Of a stretch of 64,000 nucleotides of DNA, positions 20,701-33,589 are shown one piece after another. The notes beneath the pieces are model-generated. The model was not told the origin of the DNA. It made no database searches and was given only the letters and a program-made list of their open reading frames with translations. The DNA is from Eurosta solidaginis (taxonomy: Eukaryota; Arthropoda; Insecta; Diptera; Tephritidae), in NCBI RefSeq assembly GCF_040869045.1, contig NC_090319.1, forward strand, positions 266,926,897-266,990,896. Reading direction: 5' to 3'. Made by a program: the position numbers and the translations under genes. Each line of letters begins with the position of its first letter. Position 1 is the first letter of the stretch.

Positions 20701-22149
20701 GACGAAATAGTGCTCTACTTACTCATATTCAATTAGAACATGAAATAAAAAAATCTTCGTAAAAACCTTACACATGATTCGACTTAATTTTCTTAATTTC
20801 ACACACGCTAATAAAATTGAAATACAATATCAAGACACCGTGGCAAATCCTAGCAAAATATATTTAAATGCATATTTTTGGCAAATATGTAATGAAAAAT
20901 TGCAATTTCTCACAGATTACTATTAGAAAGGTTTCTCCCCGTAGCAAAAGGATATCTCACCATGGTAATTTGCTACCGTTGAACACTAGAGGCATATATT
21001 CAATTTGAAAACGACTTCTAACCATTTAACTACTTTTCAACAGATGGCGCTTAGGGAAGTAAGTTGACATTTAATTAAACTAACTGATTGTTGTAATAAC
21101 TGATAGTTGTCATTCGTGCAATTTACAAGTTTTTGTAATGTAATAAAATTGTGAGACTTTCCTAGTGTATAACTAAAAAATGTTTGAAATTAATAATTCG
21201 GCGCATGTAGATACTCGACCTAAATGACTTAGTTATCGATTTCACTAATTGTCATAACAATCCCTTATACTGTAGGCTGGAATTACCCATTTAAAATTTC
21301 TCATTCTAGTTCATTTTGCGGTTAGTGTTTGATGTGTTTTTGAAATCTATTTTTAAGGAAATCAAATATCAGTAAGTAAAAATATATAATATATGTACAT
21401 ACAAAATAAGTAGAGTTTGATTAATGATGACATGTAGAACAAAGTATGTTATGCGGCATACTCGAAAATAGCCGAGCAAAGCTCGGTCGCCCAGGTACTA
21501 TATATCTATGCATACAACTTCACGAGTATTTGGTACCCATGCCTTTTTTTGTTTACAGTACCAAAAAAACTCCTTGCTTCTGGGTGGTATGTATCAAAGC
21601 ATCTTTCCATTCCCCCTGTTTCCTTATCCATAACAGGTTCTCCCACATAAAATGACCGATTTTCTACTACCTAATCGGTCTATTAAACGCATACAGTAAA
21701 CGTGCAACATGGCAATTTGTAGTCACCATCAAAAGTGGATCGTCAGTGATTTTTGTGGCTCCAAACAGGCAGATAATGGACTCGGCGTAGAGCACCAAAC
21801 GTTTTGTGCAATGTGGCAGAAGTAGGTGGCAAACATCGAACACCAATCACCAGTCAAGATTACATCACACATTTGCCCCGCGCAGATGCTGACGTTAAAA
21901 AGCAATGATAATTCTTGCATATGACGGCACCACAGCTGGTGTGGCATATATAGCCACTTTTTTTTTATTTCTTCAATTTGCATGTAAAAAAAAATATACG
22001 GTTTAAGTATATGGTATAGGTTTAAAATTAGCTCTCTAATAGATGAACGTAGTAATTTTGTGTGCTCATATTAGAGATGGTATATGTTTTATGTAGTTGC
22101 TTGTTGTGTTGCTGGAACAGGCGATTTTGGCTGTTACGTAGTAAGTTTC
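20701..22149. other. No gene seen
   Basis: Unique AT-rich, host-like sequence. Small open frames (for example 21446-21655 on + and 21729-21983 on -) have no family resemblance and no supporting context. Confidence 0.55.
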
Positions 22150-23354
22150 GTCTATTAGCTGAGCCGATCTCGCAGAGAATATTAATTTTGTTCGCATAAT
22201 GGTATCCCGTAACGGCATAAATTAATCGAGATAGATATAGAATCCGATATATCAAAATGATCTGGGTGAAAAAAGAAATTCATTTAGCCATGTCTGTCCA
22301 TTCGTCCGCTGTAAACAAGATAACTTGAGTATATTTTGAGGTATCTTAATGAAATTTGGCATGTAAGTTCCTAGGGTCTTATCTCAGATCCTTACTTAAA
22401 ATGAATGAAATCGGACTATAAACATGCCAACTTTTTCGATATCGAAATTTTCGAAAAACCGAAAAAGTGCGATAATTCATTACCAAAGACGGATAAAGCG
22501 GTGAAACTTGGTAGGTATTGACCTTATGACGGAGAATAGAAAATTAGGAAAATTTAGGATAATGGGCGTGGCTCCGCCCATTTAAAAAAAAATGAAATTT
22601 AAAAGTTTTGAAAGCTGTAATTTGGCAGTCGTTAAAGATATCATGATGAAATTTGGGTAGGCACGTTACTCCTATTACTATATGTGTGCTAAACAAAAAT
22701 TAGCAAAATCGGATGACGAACACGCCGACTTAAAAAAAAAATTTAAAAGTCAAATTTTAAAAAAAATTAAATATCTTTTCAGTATATAAGTAAATTATTT
22801 CAACATTCAACTCCAGTAATGATATGGTGCAACAAAATACAAAAATAAAAGAAAATATAAAAATGGGCGTGGCTCCGCCCTTTTTCATTTAATTTGACTA
22901 TAATACTTTTAATGCCATAAGTCGAACAAAAATTAACCAATCCTTGTAAAATTTGGTAGGGGCGTAGATTCTATGACGATAACTGTTTTCTGTGAAAATG
23001 GGCTAAATTGGTTGAAACTGCGCCCAGTTTTTATACACAGTCGACCGTCTGTCCTTCCGCTCGGCCGTTTAGACGATAACTTGACTAAAAACCAATACAT
23101 ACAAACTTAGTTAACGTACTTATCTGAACTCCCTTTATCTTGGTATTTAAAATGGGCAAAATCCGACTATGACCACGCCAACTTTTTCGATATCGAAATT
23201 TTCGAAGAAAGACAGCAAGGGCAAGTTGCTCCACTTTTTAGTATTAAAATTTGTAAGTATCCATTAAAAATCCATGAAAGAGACAATTTGTCTCCAAAGC
23301 TCTCAGCTGAATATGTAATGTTCGTTTACACCCGAACTTAGCCTTCCTTACTTG
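22150..23354 (-). mobile_element. HINE-like copy F, internally deleted
   Basis: An inverted copy runs from TTAGCTGAGCCGATCTCGCAG through the modules (CCACGCCC-type words and a CGATATCGAAA motif). It ends with GTTTACACCCGAACTTAGCC and CCTTACTTG followed by T. The 130-bp monomers and adjoining sequence are missing. About 85 bp of unrelated sequence (roughly 23205-23290) sits at the deletion junction. The end stem-loop has one substitution (GTTCGT). Confidence 0.8.
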
Positions 23355-24370
23355 TTTTTGTTTAGTACATATCAAAAAACTGTGAATATCAAAATACTGC
23401 TTACCAAACATCGGTACTACTCTTCCTAATCCACATCCACACAAACTAATGTCTACATATATAAATTAGTAGCCTCCCTGCGCAAGCGGGTGGCATGTTT
23501 TATCGATACGTCAAGAGTTAGCAGCACAGTGCGCTCATAAAATCGCTTGCAACATTTTTATGGCTGGCAATAGGAGCGCCAAATCACATAAAAATTTATT
23601 GCTGGTAGTTAAATGCAGCTGAGCTGCTGTTTTATATATATGTATATGTATGAACAAATATATGTATTATTTAACTTTACTTGTTCCTACCAAATTGCTA
23701 CAAAAAAAAAAACAAAAAAAAAAACAAAAAATAAATAGAAATTCTCATAAAAAAGTCTTCGGCATAATAAGTCGTACACAATACCGTACACCCGAAATGT
23801 GTTTTTTGATTTTATGAAGCCGTTAAAGTACTGATTCCTGTCACTATCAAATTCATTATTGAATCAATGTGGCACATGGTAGATGCCTAAAGTAACGAAG
23901 GCTTTATTAGCAAGTAACTGTATTTGTAAAGAACAACAAATGATTACGTAATTCCAAAGGCACACACTTTTCTTTCAGTGGAATATAAAAGTTATTGCTT
24001 CAGCAACTTACTCCTAGTTCCAGAAAAATATATCTATATGACATTGCTTTAACTTTTACCCGGAAGCGTGAACGGTGACCAAATAAGATTCTTAGCCTTA
24101 TAGAATTTTGAAAAGTTTAGGTTTGTGGTAGACATATAAATATCCCCTAAGTGCTTGAATATCTCTTTGTTCCTTATACAAATCCCGAAAAGACAGATGA
24201 TTTCCTTCGTACCTTTTCCCACATAGAAACAACATTCCGCTACATGACTTGGAGTGAAGTGAGAAGAGCTAGCTGCGGCTCAAAATAATAATGCAAAAAT
24301 TTCGCATGTATGGCGCCAGGGACTTGTGGTGATGGAGATCGCGTAGAAGGTTAAATGTGATCATATTTAA
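23355..24370. other. No gene seen
   Basis: Unique sequence with an A-rich stretch at about 23700-23735 and a TATATGTATATG stretch near 23640. No gene or known repeat was recognised. Confidence 0.5.
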
Positions 24371-24545
24371 TCCTTTTGGAGAACGACGGTCTAGTTCCTT
24401 CATCGTGCTTGTACCCGGAACATACCGGATTTATATCCGGCAAAGCACCATGAACATTGATATCACTCCACAAAACCTTCGGGGAATATCCCTCTTACTA
24501 CAAAAAAAAAAAAAAAAAAAAAAACAAAAAAAAAAACATATAAGG
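24371..24545 (+). mobile_element. LINE 3'-end relic
   Basis: The words GGATTTATATCCGGCAAAG, ACCATGAACATTGATAT, CCACAAAACCTTCGGGGA and an A-rich tail match the LINE 3' ends at 32440-32570 and 39890-40050. In the last of these the sequence ends in an ACAACAACAA tail. Only the 3' UTR remains. Confidence 0.6.
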
Positions 24546-25379
24546 CGTTATCCAGGTTCCTGAAAAAGATTAATGCACACAGTGAAGAGAATTATAAATG
24601 CTACTGAAATACCAACTGTTGGGTGTTGCGGTGGCTGAGCCTTAAACATCATTTGTCAGATATGAATGTTACTGTCCATATCTAAATTGAAGCAACAGCA
24701 GCAAATATGCCATGATTGGGAACAAACTTTACTAATCGTTTTAAGACAATACATTGCCTGAGTAAAAAGGCGAGAAAGAAAAGGGCTTGCGATGAACGCG
24801 TCAGGGTAAGAACATTGTGCCTTTAAAGAAATATTTGGCGCATCGGAAACTAGGCAGTTATGATTTTCGAGATTCGAGTACACAATTACCCCCAGTAGCC
24901 GAAACGTCGATTGCACATTCGCAGGAGTAAAACACATATTGCCAACTTTCTAAACCAAAACCAGTATATATAAGTCGCTGTGGAAGCCTACTTTATATTA
25001 CTAATAAAGGTAGAGCTTTGTAAAGAGAAAATACTCGAGGTTCAAAACAAACCCTGAAGTCATCTGTCTTTAAACATAGAAGCAACTTTCTTAGTCGTAT
25101 ATGATACAACTCGCATACAACTCTAGAGGTTTCGCAAATCCTTGATTTAATCTACTCCCAAGGTAGCTTGATTGATTCCAAATGAATTGGAGTGTTTGTT
25201 ATTCAGCACTGGTAGAACCAGCGATCACATATGTATATGTTCTTGTCGATCACAAAATGGGTCCTTGTGCGCATCCTACGACTTCTCTGTAAGTGTATCA
25301 TGGTAGATAAAAGACATATTAAGGGACTTCCCTCTGAAACGTACCGACACTATACACATGCTCTTTTCTTAGTCCAAAT

Positions 25380-26360
25380 TGTTCATTACGTGTAGGGTGA
25401 TCAGTCCGCCCTGCGCATTTAGTAAAGGGTATACCTCTCCGCCTTTTATCGCATTATCAAGGCTTAAAGCCTCGGGGCAGCTTGAGTGCAGGCCGTATGG
25501 CCATAGAAATATAGCGATATCTTATATCGGGCAAACGGAATATATGGTCCTGTGTCTGAGCTTTAAAAGAGATCTGGGGCCACAATTCAGCAGGAGGTTT
25601 GGCGCCAGGGTGCAGTTATGACAGAATATATTAAAAACATGAATATCGATTGTTCCAAATTAACGGAAGAGGTCGGGTCTGCTGTTGCTACTATGTCGAT
25701 CCAGAAATAGGTTGATCCTACCGGCTGCCAGATTACTGCAGGTTCTTTCAAGCTGAAATTGTTGCCGCGAAGAAAGCAGCAGATGTTCTGGAGGAAGCGT
25801 AATTAAGTTGCAGTCGCTTAAGCCAGACCACACATTTGAACTTGGTTCCAGGTCATAAAGGCATACAAAGTAACGAAAAGGCCAATGAGTAGCCAAAGCA
25901 GAGTGCAGCGCTCACGGAGTCGACGGTAAACGTCCGTCCGTTTGAAATTGAAAGGAAATAGGAATTGCATATGATTCATCAAGCATGAAAGGTGTGGACA
26001 AAAGCGAGGAGTAGTAAAATTGCAAAGATCATGTGAAAATCATACGATATAAACTTCAAAAAGTTACTCATATCTCTGAAGAGAGAAGAGCTAAGACTCA
26101 CGATGGACATACTAACTGGACACTGCTTGCTGGCGTCACATGCTATTATGTAGGATGTGCAAGCTTCAGGAAGAAGCGGTTGATAATGTTCTGTGTTTGT
26201 ATCGTGCGCTCGCCAGGTCAAGGTTCCAGCTAGTAGGGGTGGCAGAGTTCCCAGATACCGAGGCAGAAATCAAGTAAGGCCCAGAAAACGTCTAGCATTT
26301 GCCAAGTGGATGGACTTATTTTATACCATAAGTCTTGACAACTTATTGGGGTTCTTACGT
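25380..26360 (+). pseudogene. LOA/I-like LINE ORF2 C-terminal relic with RNase H
   Basis: Translations in several frames recover a linker, LKASGQLECRPYGHRNIA (about 25460-25515), then RLPDYCRFFQAEIVAAKKAA (about 25710-25785). The latter is the usual RNase H segment after the first catalytic strand. VPGHKGIQSNEKANE (about 25846-25890) is the last RNase H motif. A tail with LTGHCLLASH and a degenerate Cys region follows. Many stops and frameshifts are present. It appears to be the same family as the inverted relic at 27790-28890. Confidence 0.65.
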
Positions 26361-27789
26361 ATGGTCTTCAAATAAATTCTGTTAACACTATGGACACATT
26401 CAGTCTATGTAATGTCTGTATTGACCGGCTAGTTCAACCTAACCTGACCTATCATTGGAATACCTCACTTGTGTGCGAAAATGTATCTAATGAGATATTA
26501 AGATTACATGAGCTACATATTTCAGTTGCATAAATCTTTCCAAGACCTCGTATTATGTCAACAAATAAATATCATCTTCTCATCATAATATTGGTCTCTG
26601 TTACAAAATGCGCGCGAACTTCGTTTCACTCCTCTATCTTCAATTATTATTAGAAAGAACGCGATTCGCAAGGTCACTTCTCCTTTGCATGCAATCAAGT
26701 TTAGTAATTGGCGCGCGACGTTCACACTGCATGCAACCTCAATAATGCAAAAGCTGATGATGTGCGCCTCACACTGTAAGTTAGGCAACCGCAATCTAAT
26801 TAAAATTTATTGATGCAATAGATTACAATGTTGTGCAGTTCTGATTGTGTCGAAATTGCTTTTGGTCTATGTACTGAAATCAATCAACACACCGGTGAAT
26901 CGTTGATGATGGTCTGGTAGTTCTCGCCAAGCATTGGAAAGTGTACAAAAAGCAAAGTGAAAATGAACAACAACACACTTCAATTTACTATGCTACAAAT
27001 AACCTTGATCAATAGCGTTGTAAATATATAGATAAATGTATGTGTATGTGTATATATTCAATTACTGCTTGGCATCATATCATGGATGTTGCGAACGAAA
27101 CAACAACAATGTGAAACAGAAGCAGGATTGTTTTTGTTTTAATTTAAAGTGCTAATATCGCCTTTTCCAGAGATATGGCGTCACATCTTTTTAGACTTTT
27201 ATCTGAGTTGCAACATTTCTCTATGGGCATTTTGGTGTTCCACAAATTTGCTCATTTAATACTATGACACTTGTCTACAAAAATACTTAATAAGGTAAAA
27301 TTAAACCGTCCAACGTCTTAAATTTTTTGAAAAACTCAGAAGATACTTGTTTGCGTAAAACACGCTGCATCTAAAAGAAATATTTGTACATAGAGTTGTG
27401 CAGCCCCAGCTGTCTCTTCTGCAGAAAAAACTCAATATATTTGTCACCACTACCGCATCAAGAATGGAAGATCAGCAGCCATAATGACAATTGAGCTTAT
27501 GACAAATTGACATAAATGGCCTCAATATAAATTGATTATATTTTCATTTTAGAAACGTAAGCAGTGGCGCGCTCCCATCCCTCCACCACCAAGCTGTTTC
27601 GCGCCTTTTCATAAATTGCTATAACTGTGAAATTACTATGCACCTCAGATCATTAATATTTGGTTTAAAGGTCACATATATTGCGTCCAAATAAATTGTG
27701 TTAAAATGACTGCAGCTGCAGCACGCTTCTTTCAGAATTTCTGCTGATTTCTTCACGGCCTAAAAAACGCTACAGTAATCTGGCAGTCA
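26361..27789. other. No gene seen
   Basis: Host-like unique sequence between two inverted LINE relics. A TATGTGTATGTGTATATA stretch lies near 27040. No coding potential that I trust. Confidence 0.5.
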
Positions 27790-28890
27790 TAAGGGTTTAC
27801 TTATTTCTGGATCGAATTGGTATACAGCAGACCCGATCTCTTTCCATCCGCATACACGTGCATAGTATGTTCTGCCATTTATGCACATTGGAACCAACTC
27901 TCCGGCTTAATTGTGACCTCAATATCTCTTTCCATGCATGCAGGCATGATAACATATATTCCGTTTGTCCGACATTATATTGTACTATACTGCTATAGCC
28001 GTAAGGCCTGCACTCAAGCTGTTCCGAAGTCTTAGCCCTGCAAGCGGTATATGTGAACTGGCAGGCAATGCAGCTTGCTGGGTAGTTTTTATGGCTCTCG
28101 TTATGCTAGTCGTTGATGCTCTGCATACCACGTCAAGTTTTTTGGTATACGTGTTTTTTTTGTTTGCTGTCCACCAGACAAAATGTCAATAGTAAAGCAT
28201 GGGTTTGACAACTGCCGTAAGTACCCAAAGAGAGAGTTTAGGTGAGAGGCTCCGTGCGTCCTAGAAACCTCTTGCATGCATACAGTGCTGCGGAAGCTTT
28301 ATTCGCTCCCTTTTTCCTTTCTATCTAGTATAACTCCTAGGTAATTTGTGCTAAATTTTTTTTTGAATAGTTACCTCATCAAGCTTAAGCTTAGTTCGAA
28401 TAGTAACCCTATACTTCCAGTAAATAATAAAAGATCGGTTGTTTCCGCGTTGGTGATTAACCCGACTCCAGATGCCCAGGCATATACATCCCGAATTGCT
28501 CAGAGAGCTGATTGTTGTTAGCCATCTGACACTTATAACGACTAAAACGTCATTAGCATATGCCGTAAATTTGACTGCTCCTTTGTTGAACCACCTAAGC
28601 AATTGGGTTACAACCAGCGTTCACAGCATTGGTGATATAACTCTACTCTGCTGCGCTCCTCTATTTACAGATTTTGTGCTTGCGCCTAGACCCATTGCAT
28701 CGTGATCAATCTGCAGCTTGTTACAATTTTTTAAAGCCGGATGAGCTTCAATCAAATTTAGACTGCCCATGATTGCTCTTTTCGAGACGTTGTTAAAAGC
28801 GCTGGCAATGTTCAGAAAAACACCTAAGGCATATTACTGATGTTTCAGGGATTTCTCCATATTTATGACCACCCTATGCAATGCTTTATC
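27790..28890 (-). pseudogene. LOA/I-like LINE ORF2 relic with YAND box
   Basis: Reading the - strand from 28890: ALGVFLNIASAFNNVSKRAI (the first catalytic block, about 28830-28770), then KFTAYANDVLVV (about 28575-28540, YADD changed to YAND). NYLGVILDRK (about 28345) and ALYACKRFLG (about 28280) follow, and then QLECRPYG with part of the RNase H linker near 28010. Frameshifts and stops are frequent. The order of motifs shows a colinear but broken RT to RNase H segment. Confidence 0.65.
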
Positions 28891-28914
28891 GAATGAATTG
28901 TCTTTGAAAAAGGA

Positions 28915-29330
28915 AAGTTAAAAATAAAGTCGTCTTGCGACGAACAAAAATCATGCTCTACATATCGCTCACCATACCTGTGCTGATGTATGGTCCGGAA
29001 TCATGGACGGTGTCGAAAGAAGATGAGACGGCTCTTGTATTGTTCGAGAGGAAAGTTTTCCGGAAGGTTAATGGTCCCGTTCGCGATGCCGACGGCGAGT
29101 ATCGAAGGATATGATGATAAGCTGTATGCGCCTAACGCAGATATGACGAAAGTGCAGCGAATAAAATCTCAAAGGCTTCGGAAGCTACTTCATGTTTTGC
29201 GAGTGGACGAAGACGCTCTGACAAAGAAAGTATGTCAGTCGACTTTGTAGTTTAGAGGCAGAGGAAGGGGGAGACCTCGACTGAGTTGGAAGAGGCCGGT
29301 GGCGGAAGACTTGACCTCTATGTGCTCCCA
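28915..29330 (+). pseudogene. RTE-type LINE ORF2 C-terminal fragment
   Basis: Translation gives RRTKIMLYISLTIPVLMYGP, then ESWTVSKEDETALVLFERKV and GPVRDADGEYRR. Another frame gives DMTKVQRIKSQRLRKLLHVL, DEDAL and a basic stretch before SWKRPVAEDL. This succession is typical of the end of RTE/BovB-like reverse transcriptases. A second scrap of the family lies at 39150-39345. Confidence 0.65.
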
Positions 29331-29339
29331 ACAGACACC

Positions 29340-30850
29340 AATTAATGATACTGATTATTTCGGGATTATTGCGCTATTTTTTTAAGGACCACAGCGGAAA
29401 TTTCTCTGCATTTGACCTATTTGGTGATAACTTCGGAGCTGTGTTAAGGACTATTTTGAGATTGTTTATGGGATTTCGAGACCGCTTCGGGATCAATTAG
29501 GAGCTATACAGATATTATTTCGGGACTTCTTGGTACAAATTTGGAATTGTTTTTGTCATCAATCACTGCGATTGAGTCACAAAGGCAACATCTGATCATC
29601 CCGATATCGAAACATTCAGATATCCAAACATCACATCCTTCACATTTATGATAGTGTAACGAATTTTGGGAAATCCTGCTTACTTGCAACCTTCTGTTAA
29701 CGTTGGAACCGCCAAACTGTTGAATAAATAACTCCAATATTCAATAATGCAAAATGGTCTTTATTATACTACTTTGAGAGTACTTCACAATAACTCTTAC
29801 TTCACAACCAATAGCGTGTTTAAATCAAACTGCTTACTGACTACTCAGCTTGTGCTGCTTTTATAATCTCTGTTGCCTTTTCCGCATATTTCTCCAAATG
29901 TCTACATATTTCGTGAACTTCTTGCTTGGTTACCAGCCACCAGCCATAACCACGTGTATTTGTAGTTTGTAGCCAGATGCGTGTGTATATGTGAGTAATA
30001 CTTCGGCTGTTGATGACATGCGTTTGTGGGTATCTCTCTGCTGCCTTGTATGTATGTGTATATGATGATTGCTTTATTTACGTACATAATGCTTAGTATA
30101 ATATTAGCGATGCTAGTATCAGTTAGTGATGGTAATATTCGTCACAATATATATTTTTTCATTTAGAGTTTGGTTTAAATTATTGTGGAAAATAGGCAGT
30201 TTTTTTATTATTATCATTTATCGGGGTTGTATCGGTGTCGTTCTGGAGCTATTTGGTCACAACGGGACCAAATAATCAAGATAGACTTTCGACCCTTTCG
30301 AGATACTTTTTGGAATCATACCAAGACAATTTCAGGTTTATTTTAGCACCATTCGTATAATTTTCGGGATAAGTTCAGAACTATTTTTGCTAGTTCGTGG
30401 CTATGTTCAGAATAATTACGTTACTTTTCTAGATTACTTCATGATTATTTGGGGTCTGTTGTAGGAATATGTCTGGAATCGTTTCGGATTTATTTCAATA
30501 TTACTTCAGGATTCTTTTGAGACCGTTTGGGGATTATCTTCGGAATTTTCTCGAGCTTGTTGTGTGACTACTTATGAACTATATAGGTATCATTTAGGGA
30601 TGACATATTTTTGGAACCTTTCAAGATCTATTTTAAGATTTTGAGGAATATTTTGGAGCCATTTAGGTATAGTGATCGAGATCTCCTTAGGATTGTTTCG
30701 AATCAGTTTCTGGGCTGTTTTAGTAATAATATCGCTTACACAATTTGGTGATTTTATCGAGAGCTTCCTGGTACTGTTTAAAGATTGTTTTCGAGTTAGT
30801 TTCGAAACTATTTGGACAGTTTCGGTAATTTTCTGAAATCGTCATCCTAT
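29340..30850. repeat. Degenerate TTTCGGGATTATTT satellite, split by an LTR
   Basis: Words such as TTTCGGGATCA, GGGACTATTT, TTCGAGACC and GGAATCATTT recur every 20-40 bp throughout 29340-29654 and 30147-30850. They are interrupted by the solo LTR. The same vocabulary fills 36230-36560, 55430-56720, 57200-57370 and, much less diverged, the arms of the foldback at 45089-48761. Confidence 0.55.
29655..30146 (-). mobile_element. Gypsy-type solo LTR, 492 bp
   Basis: The ends are TGTAACGAAT and ATTCGTCACA, flanked by ATAG and ATAT (imperfect 4-bp duplication). On the - strand, TATAAAAGCAGCACAAGC (about 29870) is the TATA box, and AATAAAGACC with TTGGAGTTATTTATTCAAC near the far end marks the polyadenylation side. 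It matches the interrupted LTR at 17681-19865. No internal genes remain. Confidence 0.75.
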
Positions 30851-30990
30851 TAATTTTTCCTATAAATTGGCGGGATGGGACCTAAATGTTGTATGCCGAC
30901 TCTAAACGGCATCTGCAAGGCAGACGAGTTTTCGCTGCGAAGCATTCCAAGACAGAAATACACTCGTAGTGGTTGTAAAATCCATCCCGA
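30845..30990 (-). mobile_element. SINE body fragment
   Basis: AAATTGGCGGGATGGGACC, ATGCCGACTC, AACGGCATCTGCAAGGCAG and CAGAAATACACTCG match the body of the tRNA-derived SINE. The tRNA-like head is missing and substitutions are many. Confidence 0.7.
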
Positions 30991-31009
30991 AAGGACGGTA
31001 AATAATAAT

Positions 31010-31745
31010 TGTTATTTTTGTTTAGAGTGATTCTTTTGAATGCGGTTCAAGCAGCTCACTACTTCCGCTCGCTTTCGGCCAAGTATCATCTGGATAACAA
31101 CTGAACATCTGTTTAGCTAATGTAAGAAGGTGACAATCTGACTAGGCCACTCAAACATACTCGGTTTAAGGGCTAGCTGGGGGATATTTCATTGGCAGCG
31201 TCTGTCCACCACGAGGTTCGCCTGCAAGCGGTCGTCTGTCTTTGATCAAGCGGCTCGCTATATAAACGTCCAAATTATATCTTCATCCCGAGTTGTACGC
31301 TGTGCTTGGGACTCGCCACGTCAAAACGCACTACAATGAAAGGAAAATACAAGCCTGGGATAGAAATGTAACCCTTTATTGATGACGATTATCCATGGTA
31401 AACGTTTACGGCCATAACCGTTTAAACGGTTAAGCGCGAATTAAGTAAGTATGTATGTATGTTTCAGAAATATTTTCAGGATCATGTCGGGGCTAAAGGC
31501 AATAATTTTAAGTTGCGTTTCTATCGACTGTATTGAATTATATTTAAATATACTTAAACCCTTGTGTACCCACTTCAAATTAACTTATTGAGCACATTTA
31601 AACAAGTTTACCAATGCAACAGTATAGAACAATTAAGTTCTTGGCAACCTATCATCGCATAAAACTATAATTTACACTTCAAAACCTGTCAACATCTCTG
31701 AGCTGTAAGGCTGCTGTAAATACATAAACTCAGTAGAAACAACCA

Positions 31746-31777
<32 letters not shown>

Positions 31778-32410
31778 AATCACAGCAGTGCCGTCAAAAA
31801 TAAAAATAATAATCGTAGAAATTTATAAGCTGCAAGGCAAAAAGAAGAGACAGCTATCAGAGTGTCAGCATAGGCAACGGCAACACTAAAACCACCACTA
31901 CAAAAACAACGCTCAGAATACAACTACTCCCATGCATTGCTACTATTTCCTTATTATGCCTTTAATTATCAAGTCAAGGTCGTTGCTATAGAACGTTATT
32001 TAGTGCATGTGGCAGTCAAGCAAACTCTCAATCGATTTTGATTGGGATGCAGATTGACTTACGACGCTACGAGGTAAATGTGGTAACGTATTCTAGCTAC
32101 TTGCCAGGTGGTAGTATTTGTAAGATCTTGATAAGCTGTCATGGCTGCAGTTTATTTTGTTAGATAACATCGCCACACATCTGCCGCGTTAGAAGCCCGT
32201 TTGAAATTTTTGCAAAACAAGTCCAGCTGCAGTCAACAATCGACTGTCAATAAATATTTATAACCATATTTATAATAAACATTATTTTCACACTTTTTTC
32301 AAAATTAAATATGGCTGTTGGAAACTCCTTTGAATCTAAAATAGCTCAATTGCAAAGCAGTTACTTACATACAATGCGGTCTAGATAGATTCCAAGATTT
32401 CTTACTATAT
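31010..32410. other. No gene seen; long poly-A
   Basis: Unique sequence with an uninterrupted A run of about 30 bases near 31748 and a TATGTATGTATG stretch at 31448. Host-like non-coding DNA. Confidence 0.5.
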
Positions 32411-32419
32411 CGATTTAAG

Positions 32420-32575
32420 GGGTTGATAAGCGCAATTCATAGCTTCCGGACCCCAATTGTTAACCTCAACCATCTGCCGGAACGTGCCGGATCTATATCC
32501 GACAAAGAAACATCAATATCTTTAGCACCCCAAAACCTTCGGTCGTTTTGTGCAACGTGCTGCCTAAGGTTTTAT
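32420..32575 (+). mobile_element. LINE 3'-end relic
   Basis: GTGCCGGATCTATATCCG, ACAAAGAAACATCAATATC and CCCCAAAACCTTCGG match the 3' ends at 24371-24545 and 39890-40050. The tail is eroded. Confidence 0.55.
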
Positions 32576-32699
32576 ATTAAACTCTCTCCTTCGACTAAAA
32601 GCTAACCTTACACGGCCTACGCATTTTCAGCACCTGGGACCACGTTTAGCATAACTTTAGTTACAGAAGCGCAATACGTGACCTTTTCGGCTACTCTCA

Positions 32700-33312
32700 T
32701 GTTATTGGGATAAGCACCCATCTTGCTGTATAGCGAGGAGAATATTCCTTGCGCATCTCGTGATCATGTCCCGTCTGTCACTTCAGGAGGTTATCTTATA
32801 GAGGACACTACCCGGGGATAGGTTGCCTAGTGTTACTTCGCCGTTGGTGTGCGAAGTGATCGCCTTCGAAAAAGGTGTGGCGTGCGTCGTCTATGAGTCC
32901 ACGGTATAAGCAATGCGATTTTCAACCTTGCCCATCCGTGGAGATATACCCGAAGTAGCCGTGCCCACTTAAAAAATGTGTCAGGTAGAAGTCGGTGTCT
33001 CAATATAGCCGCTCTAACCATGGCTCCAGCTTTGGAATTAGCTCCCTGGTTCACTTGTCTGCAGCACTGCAGCTCCATTGCTGTAGCTAGCGTCGGATAG
33101 GTTCTTTTCCCGCCTGCACGGCAGCAACATCTGTGCGTAGTTCTCCTCGGATTTGATAAATTGATTTCCTCTCCTCAGCGGGAAGTTGCATCCGCATGGC
33201 TTCCGCGATAACAGAAACTGCGTCTACGCATACCTTGCGGTAAGATGAGGCAATTCGTAGCGCTCTCTGCGCTGGATTGAGGTAGCAGTTTGTTCTTGCT
33301 GTTCCCAACCAT
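32700..33312 (-). pseudogene. R1-like LINE ORF2 C-terminal relic
   Basis: On the - strand, 33290-33087 gives NPAQRALRIASSYRKVCVDA, VIAEAMRMQL and EERKSIYQIRGE. After a stop and a frame change, 33085-32900 gives a QQWSCSAADK-type segment, then DTDFYLTHFLSGHGYFGYIS. This order (RIASSYRTVS, ERK, WQQRW, YLTQFLSGHG) is characteristic of R1/LOA-group ORF2 C-termini. Stops and frameshifts make it a relic. Confidence 0.75.
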
Positions 33313-33360
33313 TTTATTGATTATAGTGGAAATTCGTCTCTTCGTTTGCTCTGTTAGAAC

Positions 33361-33570
33361 TAACTTTATTATTATTAATATTATTATTATTATTACTACA
33401 ATTTTTTTTGTATCACGTGGAAGGAGGAAATGCTTTTCACACTAACCGGGTTGGTAAGCCTCCGTGCTACATTCTGTAGCATCGAGCCTCTCCGGATGTA
33501 GGACTCCCTTCTTCTCGTGATGGGCTACGTTCTTAAACCTAACCTCCCATTATTATTATTACTAGGCCTC
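33361..33570. repeat. TTA microsatellites flanking LINE relics
   Basis: TTATTATTAATATTATTATT at 33367 and CATTATTATTATTACTAGG at 33547 probably represent tails or expansions at LINE boundaries. A related TTATTATTATTAATAGG at 35297 precedes the second RNase H-bearing LINE relic. Confidence 0.6.
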
Positions 33571-33589
33571 GATGCACTGCTACATTTTA

